A DNA stretch of 64,000 bases from Zobellia roscoffensis (GTDB taxonomy: Bacteria; Bacteroidota; Bacteroidia; Flavobacteriales; Flavobacteriaceae). The translations under genes and the position numbers were made by a program. Of the stretch, positions 53,287 to 61,032 are shown one piece after another. The notes under the pieces were generated by a model. The model was not told the origin of the DNA, ran no database searches, and saw nothing but the letters and a program-made list of their open reading frames with translations. The DNA lies in contig NZ_JADDXT010000002.1 of the NCBI RefSeq assembly GCF_015330165.1, forward strand, positions 2,817,646 to 2,881,645, written 5' to 3'. Every line of letters begins with the position of its first letter. The stretch's first letter is position 1.

Positions 53287-53874
53287 ATGAAAATTAAGTT
53301 TTGCGCTATTATAGCGTTTGTTTTTTTTGGAGTTCAAAGTAGTATTGCACAAACCGTGATACAGGGCACTGGCCCTTCAAGTGGATTTAATACTAGTGAT
53401 ATTAAATTTGGAGGCAAAGCAGGGCTTAACTTTACTACTTGGCTTGGAAATGATTTTGATGGTGTTTCGGCCAAAGTGGGTGCCTATTTTGGAGGTATTG
53501 TAGAAATACCTGTTATGGAAAATTTTTATGTGCAACCCGAATTAATATTTGCATTGCAAGGTGCAGATTTGGGGCCGTCTAATGTAAATTTGGCTTACAT
53601 TCAACTACCTGTTATGGGGAAATATCATATAACAGATGAGTTTGCTGTAGAGTTGGGGCCTCAAATAGGATTTCTTTTGGCAGATAACTGGGAAGAAGAC
53701 TTGCAATTTCAGGATACAAAGTCAATTGATTTGGGGGTTAATCTGGGAGGTGGTTACCGTATGGATGAAAACTTCTACTTTCAGTTACGAATAGGCGTTG
53801 GCCTTTCCAAGGTTTTGGATATCACCAACGCACGTAATGGAGCTGTATCCGTAGGTGCGGTGTACTTCTTGTAA
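53287..53874 (+). CDS. Outer-membrane beta-barrel protein (PorT-like family)
   Basis: A 195-residue protein with signal peptide (AIIAFVFFGVQSSIAQ) and a typical small-barrel pattern: FGGKAGLNFTTWLGNDFDG, GAYFGGIVEIPVMENFYVQPELIF, IQLPVMGKYHI and FAVELGPQIGFLL. These match the outer-membrane protein beta-barrel (PorT/OMP_b-brl_2) family common in Flavobacteria. The function is unknown. It has a good promoter and its own terminator and so is monocistronic. It separates xerD from aroQ. Confidence 0.85.
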   Translation: MKIKFCAIIAFVFFGVQSSIAQTVIQGTGPSSGFNTSDIKFGGKAGLNFTTWLGNDFDGVSAKVGAYFGGIVEIPVMENFYVQPELIFALQGADLGPSNVNLAYIQLPVMGKYHITDEFAVELGPQIGFLLADNWEEDLQFQDTKSIDLGVNLGGGYRMDENFYFQLRIGVGLSKVLDITNARNGAVSVGAVYFL

Positions 53875-53897
53875 GGATAGAATAAAATATAGAATGA

Positions 53898-53924
53898 AAC
53901 GGCCGCCCAGTGCGGTCGTTTTTT
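53898..53924 (+). terminator. Terminator after the PorT-like gene
   Basis: The arms AACGGCCGC (53898-53906) and GCGGTCGTT (53912-53920) pair over nine positions with one G-T pair and a five-base loop, followed by Ts to 53924. Confidence 0.85.
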
Positions 53925-53956
53925 GTTGGTAGCATCTAATATCGCCGTAAAAAGTT

Positions 53957-53964
53957 TATTTTTG
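53957..53964 (+). promoter_or_regulatory. aroQ -7 element, possibly leaderless
   Basis: TATTTTTG matches TAnnTTTG exactly and ends four bases before the aroQ ATG, so the transcript would begin at or next to the start codon. No TTG at the usual upstream distance. Confidence 0.45.
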
Positions 53965-53968
53965 AAAC

Positions 53969-54385
53969 ATGAAATTAATCATAATCAATGGTCCTAATCT
54001 TAATCTATTAGGAAAGCGTGAGCCCGAAGTCTACGGAAACAAAACTTTTGAAGATTATTTTGCTGATTTGCAGTTTAAGTTCAAAGATGTTCAATTGGAA
54101 TATTATCAGTCTAATATAGAAGGCGAGCTTATAGGTAAAATACAAGAAGTAGGTTTTTCGTATGATGGTATTGTTTTAAATGCAGCGGCCTACACCCATA
54201 CTTCTGTGGGTATTGGCGATGCTATAAAAGCAGTAACGACACCGGTCATTGAAGTTCATATTTCAAATACACACAAACGCGAAGAGTTTAGGCATGTATC
54301 CTATATTTCTCCTGTGGCAAAAGGTGTGATTCTAGGTTTTGGTCTTCAGAGTTACGATTTGGCAATTCAGAGTTTTTTGAAGTAG
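53969..54385 (+). CDS. aroQ: Type II 3-dehydroquinate dehydratase AroQ
   Basis: A 138-residue cytosolic enzyme, the third step of the shikimate pathway. The family motifs are INGPNLNLLGKREPEVYG (about 5-22), where the catalytic Tyr lies, NAAAYTHTSVGIGDA (about 73-87), VIEVHISNTHKREEFRH (about 94-110) with the catalytic His, and KGVILGFGLQSYDLA. The length matches type II enzymes, which act as dodecamers. It follows a terminator and so has its own promoter. Confidence 0.96.
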   Translation: MKLIIINGPNLNLLGKREPEVYGNKTFEDYFADLQFKFKDVQLEYYQSNIEGELIGKIQEVGFSYDGIVLNAAAYTHTSVGIGDAIKAVTTPVIEVHISNTHKREEFRHVSYISPVAKGVILGFGLQSYDLAIQSFLK

Positions 54386-54552
54386 TTAAAACCTAGGTAT
54401 AAGTGGGTATTCGGGTTTAAAAAATGGTTTTAAGGGTGTTAGCTTACCTGTCGCACATCGATTTTTGATTTGTAGCTACAACAAAAAGGCAATGAATTTC
54501 GTTTAGCCTTTAGTTTTACCAAACAACCAGCACAAACCAAATTTTAATTGCC

Positions 54553-55071
54553 ATGACCAAATCATTTTGTTTATTTTTGACTCTGACCTTTACATGTATT
54601 TCACTATTTGCCCAAGAGGGATTTAAAATTGGCGCACATGCCGGTATGCCTCTTGGAGAGTATAATGATTATGTTAGTGTTGTTATAGGTGCAGATGTGG
54701 GCTATATGTGGGCTCCCAATAAAGCTTTTGACCTAGGAATAAAAGCTGGTATAATTCACGGTTTTGCCGAAACTTTTACGGGACAGAATGTTACCGTTGA
54801 CTACCCAAGTGTTCAGTTTTTACCCCTTGCTGCCTCTGTTAGGCTTTGGCCGTCAAAAACTTTTTCTATTGGTGGAGATATAGGAAATGCCTTTGGTTTA
54901 AACGAAGGAAATGATGGTGGACTTTACTACCGCCCTCAAATAGGATTCCAAGTAGGTCCAAAATCCGAACTTAACTTTTCATATACCGGTATTACCATAA
55001 ATGATAGTACTTGGTCTACGGTTACTATGGGTTTTGTCTATACCTTTTTATCGGCTAGACATTTCAGATAA
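54553..55071 (+). CDS. Outer-membrane beta-barrel protein
   Basis: A 172-residue protein with signal peptide (LFLTLTFTCISLFAQ) and barrel-like repeats (FKIGAHAGMPLGEYNDYVSV, DLGIKAGIIHGF, FLPLAASVRLWPSK, FSIGGDIGNAFG). It is probably an 8-strand outer-membrane barrel. The last residues (LSARHFR) do not end in an aromatic, which is less typical. The function is unknown. A 167-bp spacer separates it from aroQ; nothing clear is seen there. Confidence 0.75.
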   Translation: MTKSFCLFLTLTFTCISLFAQEGFKIGAHAGMPLGEYNDYVSVVIGADVGYMWAPNKAFDLGIKAGIIHGFAETFTGQNVTVDYPSVQFLPLAASVRLWPSKTFSIGGDIGNAFGLNEGNDGGLYYRPQIGFQVGPKSELNFSYTGITINDSTWSTVTMGFVYTFLSARHFR

Positions 55072-55088
55072 TTTAGTTATAGAAGGTT

Positions 55089-55379
55089 TTAAGCTAGAGT
55101 AGCTTCTTTTGTTAAGTATTTCTTTTCCACATAAAAAGTGGCAAAAGGCAAAAGAGATGCAATGAGTATAAAGAATGCTTTTTTAATATTCCATTTTTGT
55201 TCCATCCAAAGAACAACGGCTAATATGATATAAGCAATAAAAAGCACGCCATGCGCGTACCCAACATACTTATTGGGCATGGGTAAATCTGCTAAATATT
55301 TTAACGGCATAGTAACGGCAAATAGGGCCAAATAAGAAATACCTTCTAAAATTGCAGTAACCCGAAAAAGACTTAGCAT
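55089..55379 (-). CDS. DUF3817 small membrane protein
   Basis: A 96-residue protein with three membrane helices. The N terminus LFRVTAILEGISYLALFAVTMPLKYLADLPMPNKYVGYAHGVLF is characteristic of DUF3817 (YdzA-like). The function is unknown. It converges on the beta-barrel gene at 54553, 17 bases apart. Confidence 0.87.
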   Translation of the reverse strand: MLSLFRVTAILEGISYLALFAVTMPLKYLADLPMPNKYVGYAHGVLFIAYIILAVVLWMEQKWNIKKAFFILIASLLPFATFYVEKKYLTKEATLA

Positions 55380-55418
55380 ACGGAATGGATTTTAATGTGT
55401 TCGTTTTAAGATAAAGTA

Positions 55419-55462
55419 ATGGGCCTATGAGATGTGTTTTGATAACAATCTTATAGGCCCAT
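55419..55462 (-). terminator. Long hairpin downstream of lpdA
   Basis: ATGGGCCTATGAG (55419-55431) pairs with CTTATAGGCCCAT (55450-55462) over 13 positions with one G-T pair and an 18-base loop. It sits 25 bases past the lpdA stop. The T-tract after the stem on the minus strand is poor (TACTTTATCTT), so it may terminate weakly or protect the 3' end of the mRNA. Confidence 0.55.
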
Positions 55463-55487
55463 ATATAATTTAATCTAATTTTAATTA

Positions 55488-56879
55488 TTACAAGTGTATC
55501 ACTTCATCATAAGCAGCTGCTACAGCTTCCATAACAGCTTCACTCATGGTTGGGTGAGGGTGAACCGCTTTTAAGATTTCATGACCTGTAGTTTCTAGTT
55601 TTCTAGCAACAACGGCTTCGGCAATCATATCCGTAACACCGGCTCCGATCATATGGCAACCTAACCATTCGCCATATTTGGCATCAAAAATAACTTTAAC
55701 AAAACCATCTGGAGTGCCAGCAGCTTTTGCTTTACCACTAGCGGAGAAAGGAAATTTACCAACTTTGATATCCAATCCTTTTTCTTTGGCTTGTTTTTCG
55801 GTAAGACCTACAGATGCAATCTCAGGCGTACAGTACGTACATCCAGGAATGTTGCCGTAATCTAAAGGCTCAACATGCATGTCTGCTATTTTTTCAACAC
55901 AAAGAATACCTTCGGCAGAAGCAACGTGTGCTAAAGCTTGACCAGGAGTTACATCACCAATAGCATAGTAACCCGGTATGTTGGTCTGGTAGTAACTGTT
56001 TACTAATATTTTATCTCTGTCAGTAGAAATACCAACATTTTCAAGACCTATATTTTCAATATTGGTTTTGATACCAACGGCAGAAAGTACAATATCTGCT
56101 TCTAGAATCTCTTCGCCTTTAGCAGTTTTTACAGTTGCTTTAACGCCTTCACCAGAAGTGTCAACAGAAGTAACCTCTGCAGAAGTTTTGATTTTTATAC
56201 CTACTTTCTTTAAGCTGCGCTCTAGTTGTTTGGAGATATCTTCGTCCTCTACCGGTACAATGCTAGGCAAGTACTCAACTACGGTTACTTCCGTACCCAT
56301 AGCGTTATAGAAATAAGCAAATTCAATACCAATAGCACCACTACCCACAACAACCATTTTCTTTGGTTGTTCCTTTAAGGTCATAGCTTCACGGTATCCA
56401 ATAATTTTTTTACCGTCTTGTGGTAAACTAGGTAATTCACGACTACGTGCTCCAGTGGCAATGATAATGTGATCAGCACTGTATTCAGTTTCTTTACCAT
56501 CGGCATCCTTAACAGAAACCTTTTTTCCTGCTTGTAGCGTACCATATCCATTAAGAACTTCAATTTTGTTCTTTTTCATCAAAAACTGAACACCTTTGCT
56601 CATACCATCGGCAACACTACGGCTTCTTTTTACTACGGCATCAAAATCTTTGTCTACATTTTCAGCAGAAAGACCATAGTCACCGGCATGCTTCAGATAT
56701 TCAAAAACCTGAGCCGATTTCAAAAGTGCCTTGGTAGGTATACACCCCCAATTTAAACATACACCGCCTAAATTTTCTTTCTCGATTATGGCCGTTTTAA
56801 AGCCCAATTGTGAGGCTCTAATAGCGGTAACATATCCTCCGGGCCCGCTACCCAAAACAATAACATCGAAATTGCTCAT
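55488..56879 (-). CDS. lpdA: Dihydrolipoyl dehydrogenase
   Basis: A 463-residue cytosolic flavoprotein, the E3 component of pyruvate and 2-oxoglutarate dehydrogenase complexes. The FAD motif is VIVLGSGPGGYVTA (about 6-19), the redox disulfide is Cys41/Cys46 (GGVCLNWGC), the NAD motif is MVVVGSGAIGIEFAYFY, and the C-terminal dimer interface has HPHPTMSEAV with the catalytic His/Glu pair. It is complete. E1 and E2 genes are not in the window. A TACTTTTG element lies upstream at 56936-56943. Confidence 0.95.
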   Translation of the reverse strand: MSNFDVIVLGSGPGGYVTAIRASQLGFKTAIIEKENLGGVCLNWGCIPTKALLKSAQVFEYLKHAGDYGLSAENVDKDFDAVVKRSRSVADGMSKGVQFLMKKNKIEVLNGYGTLQAGKKVSVKDADGKETEYSADHIIIATGARSRELPSLPQDGKKIIGYREAMTLKEQPKKMVVVGSGAIGIEFAYFYNAMGTEVTVVEYLPSIVPVEDEDISKQLERSLKKVGIKIKTSAEVTSVDTSGEGVKATVKTAKGEEILEADIVLSAVGIKTNIENIGLENVGISTDRDKILVNSYYQTNIPGYYAIGDVTPGQALAHVASAEGILCVEKIADMHVEPLDYGNIPGCTYCTPEIASVGLTEKQAKEKGLDIKVGKFPFSASGKAKAAGTPDGFVKVIFDAKYGEWLGCHMIGAGVTDMIAEAVVARKLETTGHEILKAVHPHPTMSEAVMEAVAAAYDEVIHL

Positions 56880-56935
56880 ATTTTTTATTTTTTTTGCTGT
56901 TGTAAATTAAAATGCCCGCCGTAGCTAAGCAGCTG

Positions 56936-56943
56936 CAAAAGTA
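56936..56943 (-). promoter_or_regulatory. Putative -7 element of lpdA
   Basis: On the minus strand the sequence is TACTTTTG, an exact TAnnTTTG match, 56 bases before the ATG. No TTG stands at 17-20 bases upstream. Confidence 0.4.
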
Positions 56944-57043
56944 CAAAACCAAATGCAAAGATTAATACCAAAATTGAAGTCTGAAGCTAAAAAGGCAAGT
57001 TGAGTGTTGCTTAAAACTAAAATTTTGTGGTATTAGTAACAAA

Positions 57044-57571
57044 TTACCTCTTAAAGAGGTCTTTATTAAAGCGTTCAGACTCGCCTTTTGGAATGGAAAG
57101 AGACGTCCATTTGTCTGCTTTAATCATCTTTCCTAATAATACAATTTGCCCTACATGGCTACTATAATGTGCTAACTGTCTGTGTACAGCTTGGACAATA
57201 GAGTGCTCTTCGTTTCTTATTTTTATTATGGTGTTGAAATTCTCTGGAGATACAGAATTTAATGCATTAAATAAACATTGCCAACCGGCTTCCCATGCAA
57301 TTAGCATTTCTTCTTTGGACTGGTAGGGTTGTACAAATTCGTTTTCACGATTACGCCATAATTTTTCTCCGTCTTCAGTTAAGAAATTCGTCCACCGGCT
57401 TAGCATATTACCAGACATGTGCTTTACAATTAAAGCAATAGAATTGTCGCTTTCGCTCAGTTTCCAGTGTATATCACTTTCATTGAGCTGAAGGAAAGTT
57501 TTATTGCCCATGGTTTTATAACGGTCAAATTCAAAAAGTACACTTTTAATAAATGAATTAGGGTATTCCAT
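57044..57571 (-). CDS. DUF1572/DinB-fold protein
   Basis: A 175-residue four-helix protein of the DUF1572/DinB type. Motifs are IALIVKHMSGNMLSRWTNFL with the first metal-type His and VHRQLAHYSSHVGQIVLLGKMI with two more. The fold is shared with thiol-dependent transferases (YfiT/BstA), as for the protein at 34056. The function is unknown. It lies between msrB and lpdA on the same strand, each separated by more than 50 bases. Confidence 0.82.
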   Translation of the reverse strand: MEYPNSFIKSVLFEFDRYKTMGNKTFLQLNESDIHWKLSESDNSIALIVKHMSGNMLSRWTNFLTEDGEKLWRNRENEFVQPYQSKEEMLIAWEAGWQCLFNALNSVSPENFNTIIKIRNEEHSIVQAVHRQLAHYSSHVGQIVLLGKMIKADKWTSLSIPKGESERFNKDLFKR

Positions 57572-57623
57572 ATTCGTGATATAATTACGAATATAAAATT
57601 ATTGAATTACCGCCTTAATCGCA

Positions 57624-58121
57624 CTATTCCGCCGCTACAAAATCTAAAGCCACCCCATTTATGCAATGTCTTAGTCCTGTAGGCTCGGGGCCATCTTCAA
57701 AAACATGACCTAAATGCCCTCCGCAAGTAGCGCAGTGTTCTTCGGTTCTTTTGTAGCCAATTTTATAATCAACATCATAGGCTACATTTCCCTTTATTTC
57801 TTCATAGAAACTTGGCCATCCCGTACCGGACTTAAATTTGGTGTTACTTTTAAAAAGTCCTGTACCACAAGCAGCACAGACATAGGTACCTTCTTTTTTG
57901 TTGTCCAATAGGTCAGATGTAAAAGGGTTTTCTGTGGCCGCTTTACGAAGTACATAAAACTCTTCAGGAGTAAGTTCCTTTTGCCATTCAGCTTCGGTTT
58001 TTACAACACTAAAGTTCGTTTCTTTCTTCTCGGTTGTTTCTTGTGCTATTTTCTTTTTTTGAGAATTTCCTTGGCAGCCTACAAGGGCAAATCCAATGGC
58101 AATAAGTATATTTTTGTACAT
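57624..58121 (-). CDS. msrB: Peptide-methionine (R)-S-oxide reductase MsrB, lipoprotein form
   Basis: A 165-residue lipoprotein with lipobox Cys16 (FALVGC) and a Lys/Glu linker. The MsrB domain (about 45-163) has the zinc cysteines Cys82, Cys85, Cys130 and Cys133 and the catalytic Cys153 in RHCINGVALDF. It reduces methionine-R-sulfoxide in proteins. The lipobox places it in the periplasm, where it would repair oxidised envelope proteins. MsrA is not in the window. Confidence 0.95.
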   Translation of the reverse strand: MYKNILIAIGFALVGCQGNSQKKKIAQETTEKKETNFSVVKTEAEWQKELTPEEFYVLRKAATENPFTSDLLDNKKEGTYVCAACGTGLFKSNTKFKSGTGWPSFYEEIKGNVAYDVDYKIGYKRTEEHCATCGGHLGHVFEDGPEPTGLRHCINGVALDFVAAE

Positions 58122-58235
58122 AGCTTTTTTAATTTTTCAGTTCTGTATTAGACGGAGGAGAAGTGGACTCCTTTCAAATTTAACTGTATTTACGATACTT
58201 TTAAGAAACGGTTTTAATTTCGACTTAAAAACGAA

Positions 58236-58261
58236 CACCCCACTCAAATAGGAGTAGGGTG
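58236..58261 (-). terminator. Terminator downstream of the collagen-repeat lipoprotein gene
   Basis: CACCCCACTC (58236-58245) pairs with GAGTAGGGTG (58252-58261) over ten positions with one G-T pair around a six-base loop. On the minus strand the stem is followed by TTCGTTTTTAAG. Confidence 0.7.
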
Positions 58262-58287
58262 CTTATTTTATTTTTAAGAGGATTATA

Positions 58288-58845
58288 TTATTTAAGAGAT
58301 ACTTTTTTAACATCAGCTTCGGTAACTCCAATACTATTCATAACAGCTGAAATATTGCTTTTATCCATTTTTGCAGCAGCAGAAACCCCTGGTAGGATTA
58401 CAAATCTAAATATCTGCCCTTGGGTAATATCTGGGCTTAAGTTTGAAAGGTCAAAGTTACCAGTAATAAGAATCTCTACATCTCTGGTAGTATGACCTGG
58501 AACAAACTGAACGGTTCCTTCATCATAAAAAAAGGTTTGAGGTATCAAATTCCAAACATCGTTCACTACGTCGTCATTAAATTCAACTGTTCTATCATAT
58601 TGATAAACCAAAACAGCATCGTTAGCTTCTACGGGAAAACTGGTGAAATCTTCAAAATTTAATATGGTTTCATATAAATTATTTTCTGCTATATAAGTAA
58701 AGTCTACGTCTTCTACTTCAAAAACTTGGCCTTGTATGCCGTCTGCGCCATCCTGTCCAGGTTGACCGTCGCGTCCATCAGAACCATCACACGAAATAAA
58801 AAGAATTGTAAAAAGCGTACCGAGTAAAAGAAGTGTCCTCTTCAT
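58288..58845 (-). CDS. Lipoprotein with a short collagen-like repeat
   Basis: A 185-residue lipoprotein. Start ATG 58843-58845 gives MKRTLLLLGTLFTILFISC with lipobox Cys19; the track's longer start is not needed. Directly after the Cys, seven Gly-X-Y triplets run from residue 21 to 41 (GSD GRD GQP GQD GAD GIQ GQV). The remaining part is beta-rich and unrecognised. Acidic residues next to the Cys suggest surface exposure. Collagen-like stretches next to a lipobox occur in several Bacteroidota lipoproteins. The function is unknown. Confidence 0.8.
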   Translation of the reverse strand: MKRTLLLLGTLFTILFISCDGSDGRDGQPGQDGADGIQGQVFEVEDVDFTYIAENNLYETILNFEDFTSFPVEANDAVLVYQYDRTVEFNDDVVNDVWNLIPQTFFYDEGTVQFVPGHTTRDVEILITGNFDLSNLSPDITQGQIFRFVILPGVSAAAKMDKSNISAVMNSIGVTEADVKKVSLK

Positions 58846-58999
58846 AATATTGATTTTATAATTGAAATTTCTAAACATATTTAAGATTCTTTTTTCAAAA
58901 AGCGTTCCATTTTTGAATTATTCGTATCTTTTATTTGTAACATTGAAATGCTGATCTAAAGTTAATTAACAAATATGTAAGCTTTTTTATAAAGTTCCT

Positions 59000-59007
59000 T
59001 AGATTTG
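59000..59007 (+). promoter_or_regulatory. Putative -7 element of glgB
   Basis: TAGATTTG matches TAnnTTTG exactly, 27 bases before the glgB ATG. No TTG at the usual upstream spacing. Confidence 0.45.
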
Positions 59008-59034
59008 TCAGCATCACCTAACTAATCGAACACT

Positions 59035-60933
59035 ATGCCACAAGTAACCGTTTTTAGTCTTTTCTCCGAATTTGATATTGACCTTTTTAAATCAGGAAAA
59101 CATTTTAGATTATATGAAAAGCTAGGTTCTCACCCAATGGAATTGAATGGAATAAAGGGAACCTATTTTGCCGTTTGGGCGCCGTCTGCTCGGGCAGTAT
59201 CGGTAATCGGTAACTTTAATGAATGGAACGATAGCCAACACATGCTTAATGTTAGATGGGATGGTAGCGGTATATGGGAAGGCTTTATTCCAGAAGTTGG
59301 GGTAGGTGAAATTTATAAGTATAAGATCTATTCTAATAATCACGGAGCCGTAACCGAAAAGGCTGATCCATTTGCAAGGTATTGTGAGCATCCGCCAAAA
59401 ACTGCTTCTATTATTTGGAAGGCAGATTATAAATGGGAGGATAAAAAATGGATGGAAACGCGAAAAGCAAAAAATGCTTTAGACGCACCTTTTTCTGTCT
59501 ACGAAGTGCATTTAGGTTCTTGGAAGCGAGATAAAGATGGAAATTTCCTTACATATGAGCAATTAGCTAAGGATTTGGTAGCTTATGTAAAGGAGATGGG
59601 CTTTACACATATAGAGTTTATGCCCATAATGGAGTATCCTTATGATCCTTCATGGGGGTACCAACTTACGGGGTATTTTGCGCCAACGTCAAGATTTGGA
59701 GATCCTGAAGGCTTTAAATTATTGGTAGATGCATTGCACCAAGCAGAGATAGGCGTTATCTTGGATTGGGTTCCTTCTCATTTTCCGGAAGACGCACATG
59801 GTCTAGGCTTTTTTGATGGATCTCACCTTTACGAACATCCAGATAGAAGAAGAGGGTATCATCCAGATTGGAAGAGCTTAATTTTTAACTACGGAAGAAA
59901 TGAGGTCCGTGCCTTCTTAATTAGCAATGCTATTTTCTGGTTGGATCAATATCACGCAGATGCGTTACGTGTAGATGCGGTTGCTTCAATGCTTTACCTA
60001 GATTATTCTAGAGAAGAAGGGGAGTGGGAAGCAAACATGTACGGAAATAATGAAAACCTTGAAGCTCTATCTTTTATTAGAGAGTTTAACGAAGCAGTAT
60101 ATGGAAGCTTTCCGGATGTGCAGACTATAGCAGAAGAATCTACTGCGTTTTCGGGAGTTTCAAAACCAGTGATGTATGGGGGCTTAGGCTTTGGAATGAA
60201 GTGGATGATGGGTTGGATGCATGATACCTTAGAGTACTTCAAAAAAGAAGCCGTCTATAGAAAACACCACCAGAACGACCTTACGTTTAGTGCTACTTAT
60301 GCCTTTACAGAGAACTTTATGTTACCATTTTCTCATGATGAGGTGGTGTACGGTAAGCAATCATTGGTATACCGCATGCCAGGCGATGAGTGGCAGCGTT
60401 TTGCCAACCTTCGGTTGATGTTTGGTTATATGTTTACGCACCCTGGTACTAATCTTATTTTCATGGGAGGTGAATTTGGACAGACTAGTGAATGGAATTT
60501 TCAACAAAGTTTAGATTGGCATCTTACAGAGTATGATGTGCATAGTGGTGTACAAGAGCTTATAAAAGACTTAAATGCCATTTATAAAAAATTTCCGGCT
60601 TTATTTCAAAAGCAGTTTAGCCCTGATGGTTTTCAGTGGATAGATTATGGAGACCATGAAAATTCTGTATTAACGTATATAAGAAGAGGTCATGATACAG
60701 AAGATGATATATTTATTGCATGTAACTTCACTCCGGTCCCAAGAGAAAAATATAAAGTAGGTATTCCTAAGAGTTCTGGTAAGATGAAAATCATCTTAAA
60801 TAGTGATGATAAAAAATATGGAGGTTCCGGTACGGATCCGAAAGTTTCGAGTATCAAGAAAAAAGCTTGGCATGGTCGCGAACAATCGGTAGAATTAACG
60901 ATTCCGCCTTTAAGTATTGTTATTTTTCAGTAG
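59035..60933 (+). CDS. glgB: 1,4-alpha-glucan branching enzyme GlgB
   Basis: A 632-residue cytosolic GH13 enzyme that forms alpha-1,6 branches in glycogen. It has an N-terminal carbohydrate-binding module 48 (about 25-115; GTYFAVWAPSARAVSVIGNFNEW) and a catalytic barrel with Asp314 (DALRVDAV), Glu367 (TIAEES) and Asp435 (FSHDEV). The C-terminal alpha-amylase domain ends at LSIVIFQ. Compared with the longer E. coli type it lacks the extra N-terminal domain. The glycogen synthase and pyrophosphorylase genes are not in the window. GH31 follows after 99 bases on the same strand. Confidence 0.96.
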   Translation: MPQVTVFSLFSEFDIDLFKSGKHFRLYEKLGSHPMELNGIKGTYFAVWAPSARAVSVIGNFNEWNDSQHMLNVRWDGSGIWEGFIPEVGVGEIYKYKIYSNNHGAVTEKADPFARYCEHPPKTASIIWKADYKWEDKKWMETRKAKNALDAPFSVYEVHLGSWKRDKDGNFLTYEQLAKDLVAYVKEMGFTHIEFMPIMEYPYDPSWGYQLTGYFAPTSRFGDPEGFKLLVDALHQAEIGVILDWVPSHFPEDAHGLGFFDGSHLYEHPDRRRGYHPDWKSLIFNYGRNEVRAFLISNAIFWLDQYHADALRVDAVASMLYLDYSREEGEWEANMYGNNENLEALSFIREFNEAVYGSFPDVQTIAEESTAFSGVSKPVMYGGLGFGMKWMMGWMHDTLEYFKKEAVYRKHHQNDLTFSATYAFTENFMLPFSHDEVVYGKQSLVYRMPGDEWQRFANLRLMFGYMFTHPGTNLIFMGGEFGQTSEWNFQQSLDWHLTEYDVHSGVQELIKDLNAIYKKFPALFQKQFSPDGFQWIDYGDHENSVLTYIRRGHDTEDDIFIACNFTPVPREKYKVGIPKSSGKMKIILNSDDKKYGGSGTDPKVSSIKKKAWHGREQSVELTIPPLSIVIFQ

Positions 60934-61032
60934 GTTAGTGTGGTATAATCATAATAGTTGGTAAATGTTGTCAAATCATTTCGTTTTTAATGTTTAAAGT
61001 CTTTTTTTTGCAAGTCTTTAAATATCAAACAA

